The position numbers were made by a program, and so were the translations under genes. A model generated the notes under the pieces. That model made no database searches. It saw only the letters and a program-made list of their open reading frames with translations, and was not told where the DNA came from. Shown piece after piece: positions 5,644-6,007 of a stretch of DNA of 6,007 nucleotides; the stretch's first letter is position 1; every line of letters begins with the position of its first letter. Origin of the DNA: Actinomycetes bacterium (GTDB lineage Bacteria; Actinomycetota; Acidimicrobiia; Acidimicrobiales; Palsa-688); assembly GCA_021816565.1 (NCBI GenBank), contig JAKAXN010000291.1, positions 1 to 6,007 on the forward strand, read 5' to 3'.

Positions 5644-6007
5644 TCGGCGGCGCCGCCGAACATCTCCGGCTGGGGCCGGCGCAGGGCCGCCTCCAGCCGG
5701 GCCAAGTAGTCGGAGCGGGGGATCTCCACCACCCCGAGCGAGCGCAGGTGGGGGGTGGCCCACTGCACGTCGAGCAGGGCTGCCCCGCCGTCGCGCAGCA
5801 TCTCTACCAGGGCCACCAGGGCCACCTTGGAGGCGTCGGTGCGGCGGTGGAACATGGACTCCCCGGCGAACAGGCCGCCGATGGCCACCCCGTAGAGGCC
5901 CCCGGCCAGCTGGCCCGACGCCCGGTCCCACGCTTCCACGCTGTGGGCCCAGCCGAGATGGTGGAGCCGGCCGTAGGCCCGCTTCACGTCGTGGTCGATC
6001 CACATCG
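5640..6007 (-). CDS. aat: Leucyl/phenylalanyl-tRNA-protein transferase, C-terminal part (5' end beyond the window)
   Basis: Cytoplasmic enzyme that transfers Leu or Phe from aminoacyl-tRNA to proteins with N-terminal Lys or Arg, marking them for ClpS/ClpAP-type degradation in the bacterial N-end rule. About 122 codons are present, roughly the second half of a protein normally about 230 residues long. Counting from the Met codon at 6005, the signature AYGRLHHLGWAHSVE (10-24) is followed by GGLYGVAIGGLFAGESMF (35-52) with E49, DASKVALVALV (57-67), LLDVQWATPHLRSLG (77-91) with D79 and Q81, and EIPRSDYLARL (94-104). E49, D79 and Q81 keep the spacing of E. coli E156, D186 and Q188, the last two implicated in catalysis. 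The Met at 6005 is internal, not the real start, because WIDHDV is the middle-of-protein segment of the family. The protein ends soon after the catalytic core. Convergent with the exonuclease, 10 nt apart. Confidence 0.95.
   Translation of the reverse strand, partial: MWIDHDVKRAYGRLHHLGWAHSVEAWDRASGQLAGGLYGVAIGGLFAGESMFHRRTDASKVALVALVEMLRDGGAALLDVQWATPHLRSLGVVEIPRSDYLARLEAALRRPQPEMFGGAAD

Noticed and set aside
6003..6005. ATG on the minus strand as a true start of a 121-residue protein.
   Set aside because: The following residues match the middle of Aat, so the gene continues past the window edge and this Met is internal.
1..6007. Search for a CRISPR array, tRNA or rRNA genes, insertion sequences or a defence or toxin-antitoxin system.
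   Set aside because: There are no spaced direct repeats, transposase motifs, cloverleaf-like stretches or small paired ORFs with such signatures. Apart from short intergenic gaps, the window is filled by ordinary chromosomal genes.

Overview
The window is a gene-dense stretch of high-GC DNA. Codon third positions are overwhelmingly G or C, which creates very long antisense shadow frames, one of them about 900 codons. GC content, gene types and protein style suggest an actinobacterium, possibly of the Acidimicrobiia; the lineage is inference only. There is no rRNA, tRNA, CRISPR array or mobile element, and no gene-free stretch longer than about 100 bases.

Left part, + strand (25-1366): a VOC-fold methylmalonyl-CoA epimerase and a type I methionine aminopeptidase with an N-terminal SEC-C zinc-binding motif. 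They are 4 nt apart, and the ribosome binding site of the second lies in the last codons of the first, so they are probably co-transcribed. Middle, - strand (4673 down to 1397): an integral-membrane acyltransferase-3 (AT3) protein, then a secreted protein of unrecognised function carrying an HExxE signature, then a small HAD-superfamily hydrolase with an altered motif I. The gaps of 99 and 97 nt between these three hold inverted repeats, so they need not form one operon. Right part: a stand-alone 5'-3' exonuclease of the FEN / Pol I N-domain type (4727-5629, +), divergent from the acyltransferase. It converges on the C-terminal half of leucyl/phenylalanyl-tRNA-protein transferase (aat, -), which runs off the right edge.

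The genes do not make up one obvious pathway: propionate/methylmalonyl-CoA metabolism, N-terminal Met removal, N-end-rule tagging, nucleic-acid processing and cell-envelope functions sit side by side. Map and Aat both act on protein N-termini, but they lie at opposite ends of the window and nothing links them here. I see no convincing new multi-gene system. The points most worth a second look are the secreted HExxE protein and a perfect 13-bp tandem duplication that supplies the stop codons of the two convergent genes at 5617-5643.
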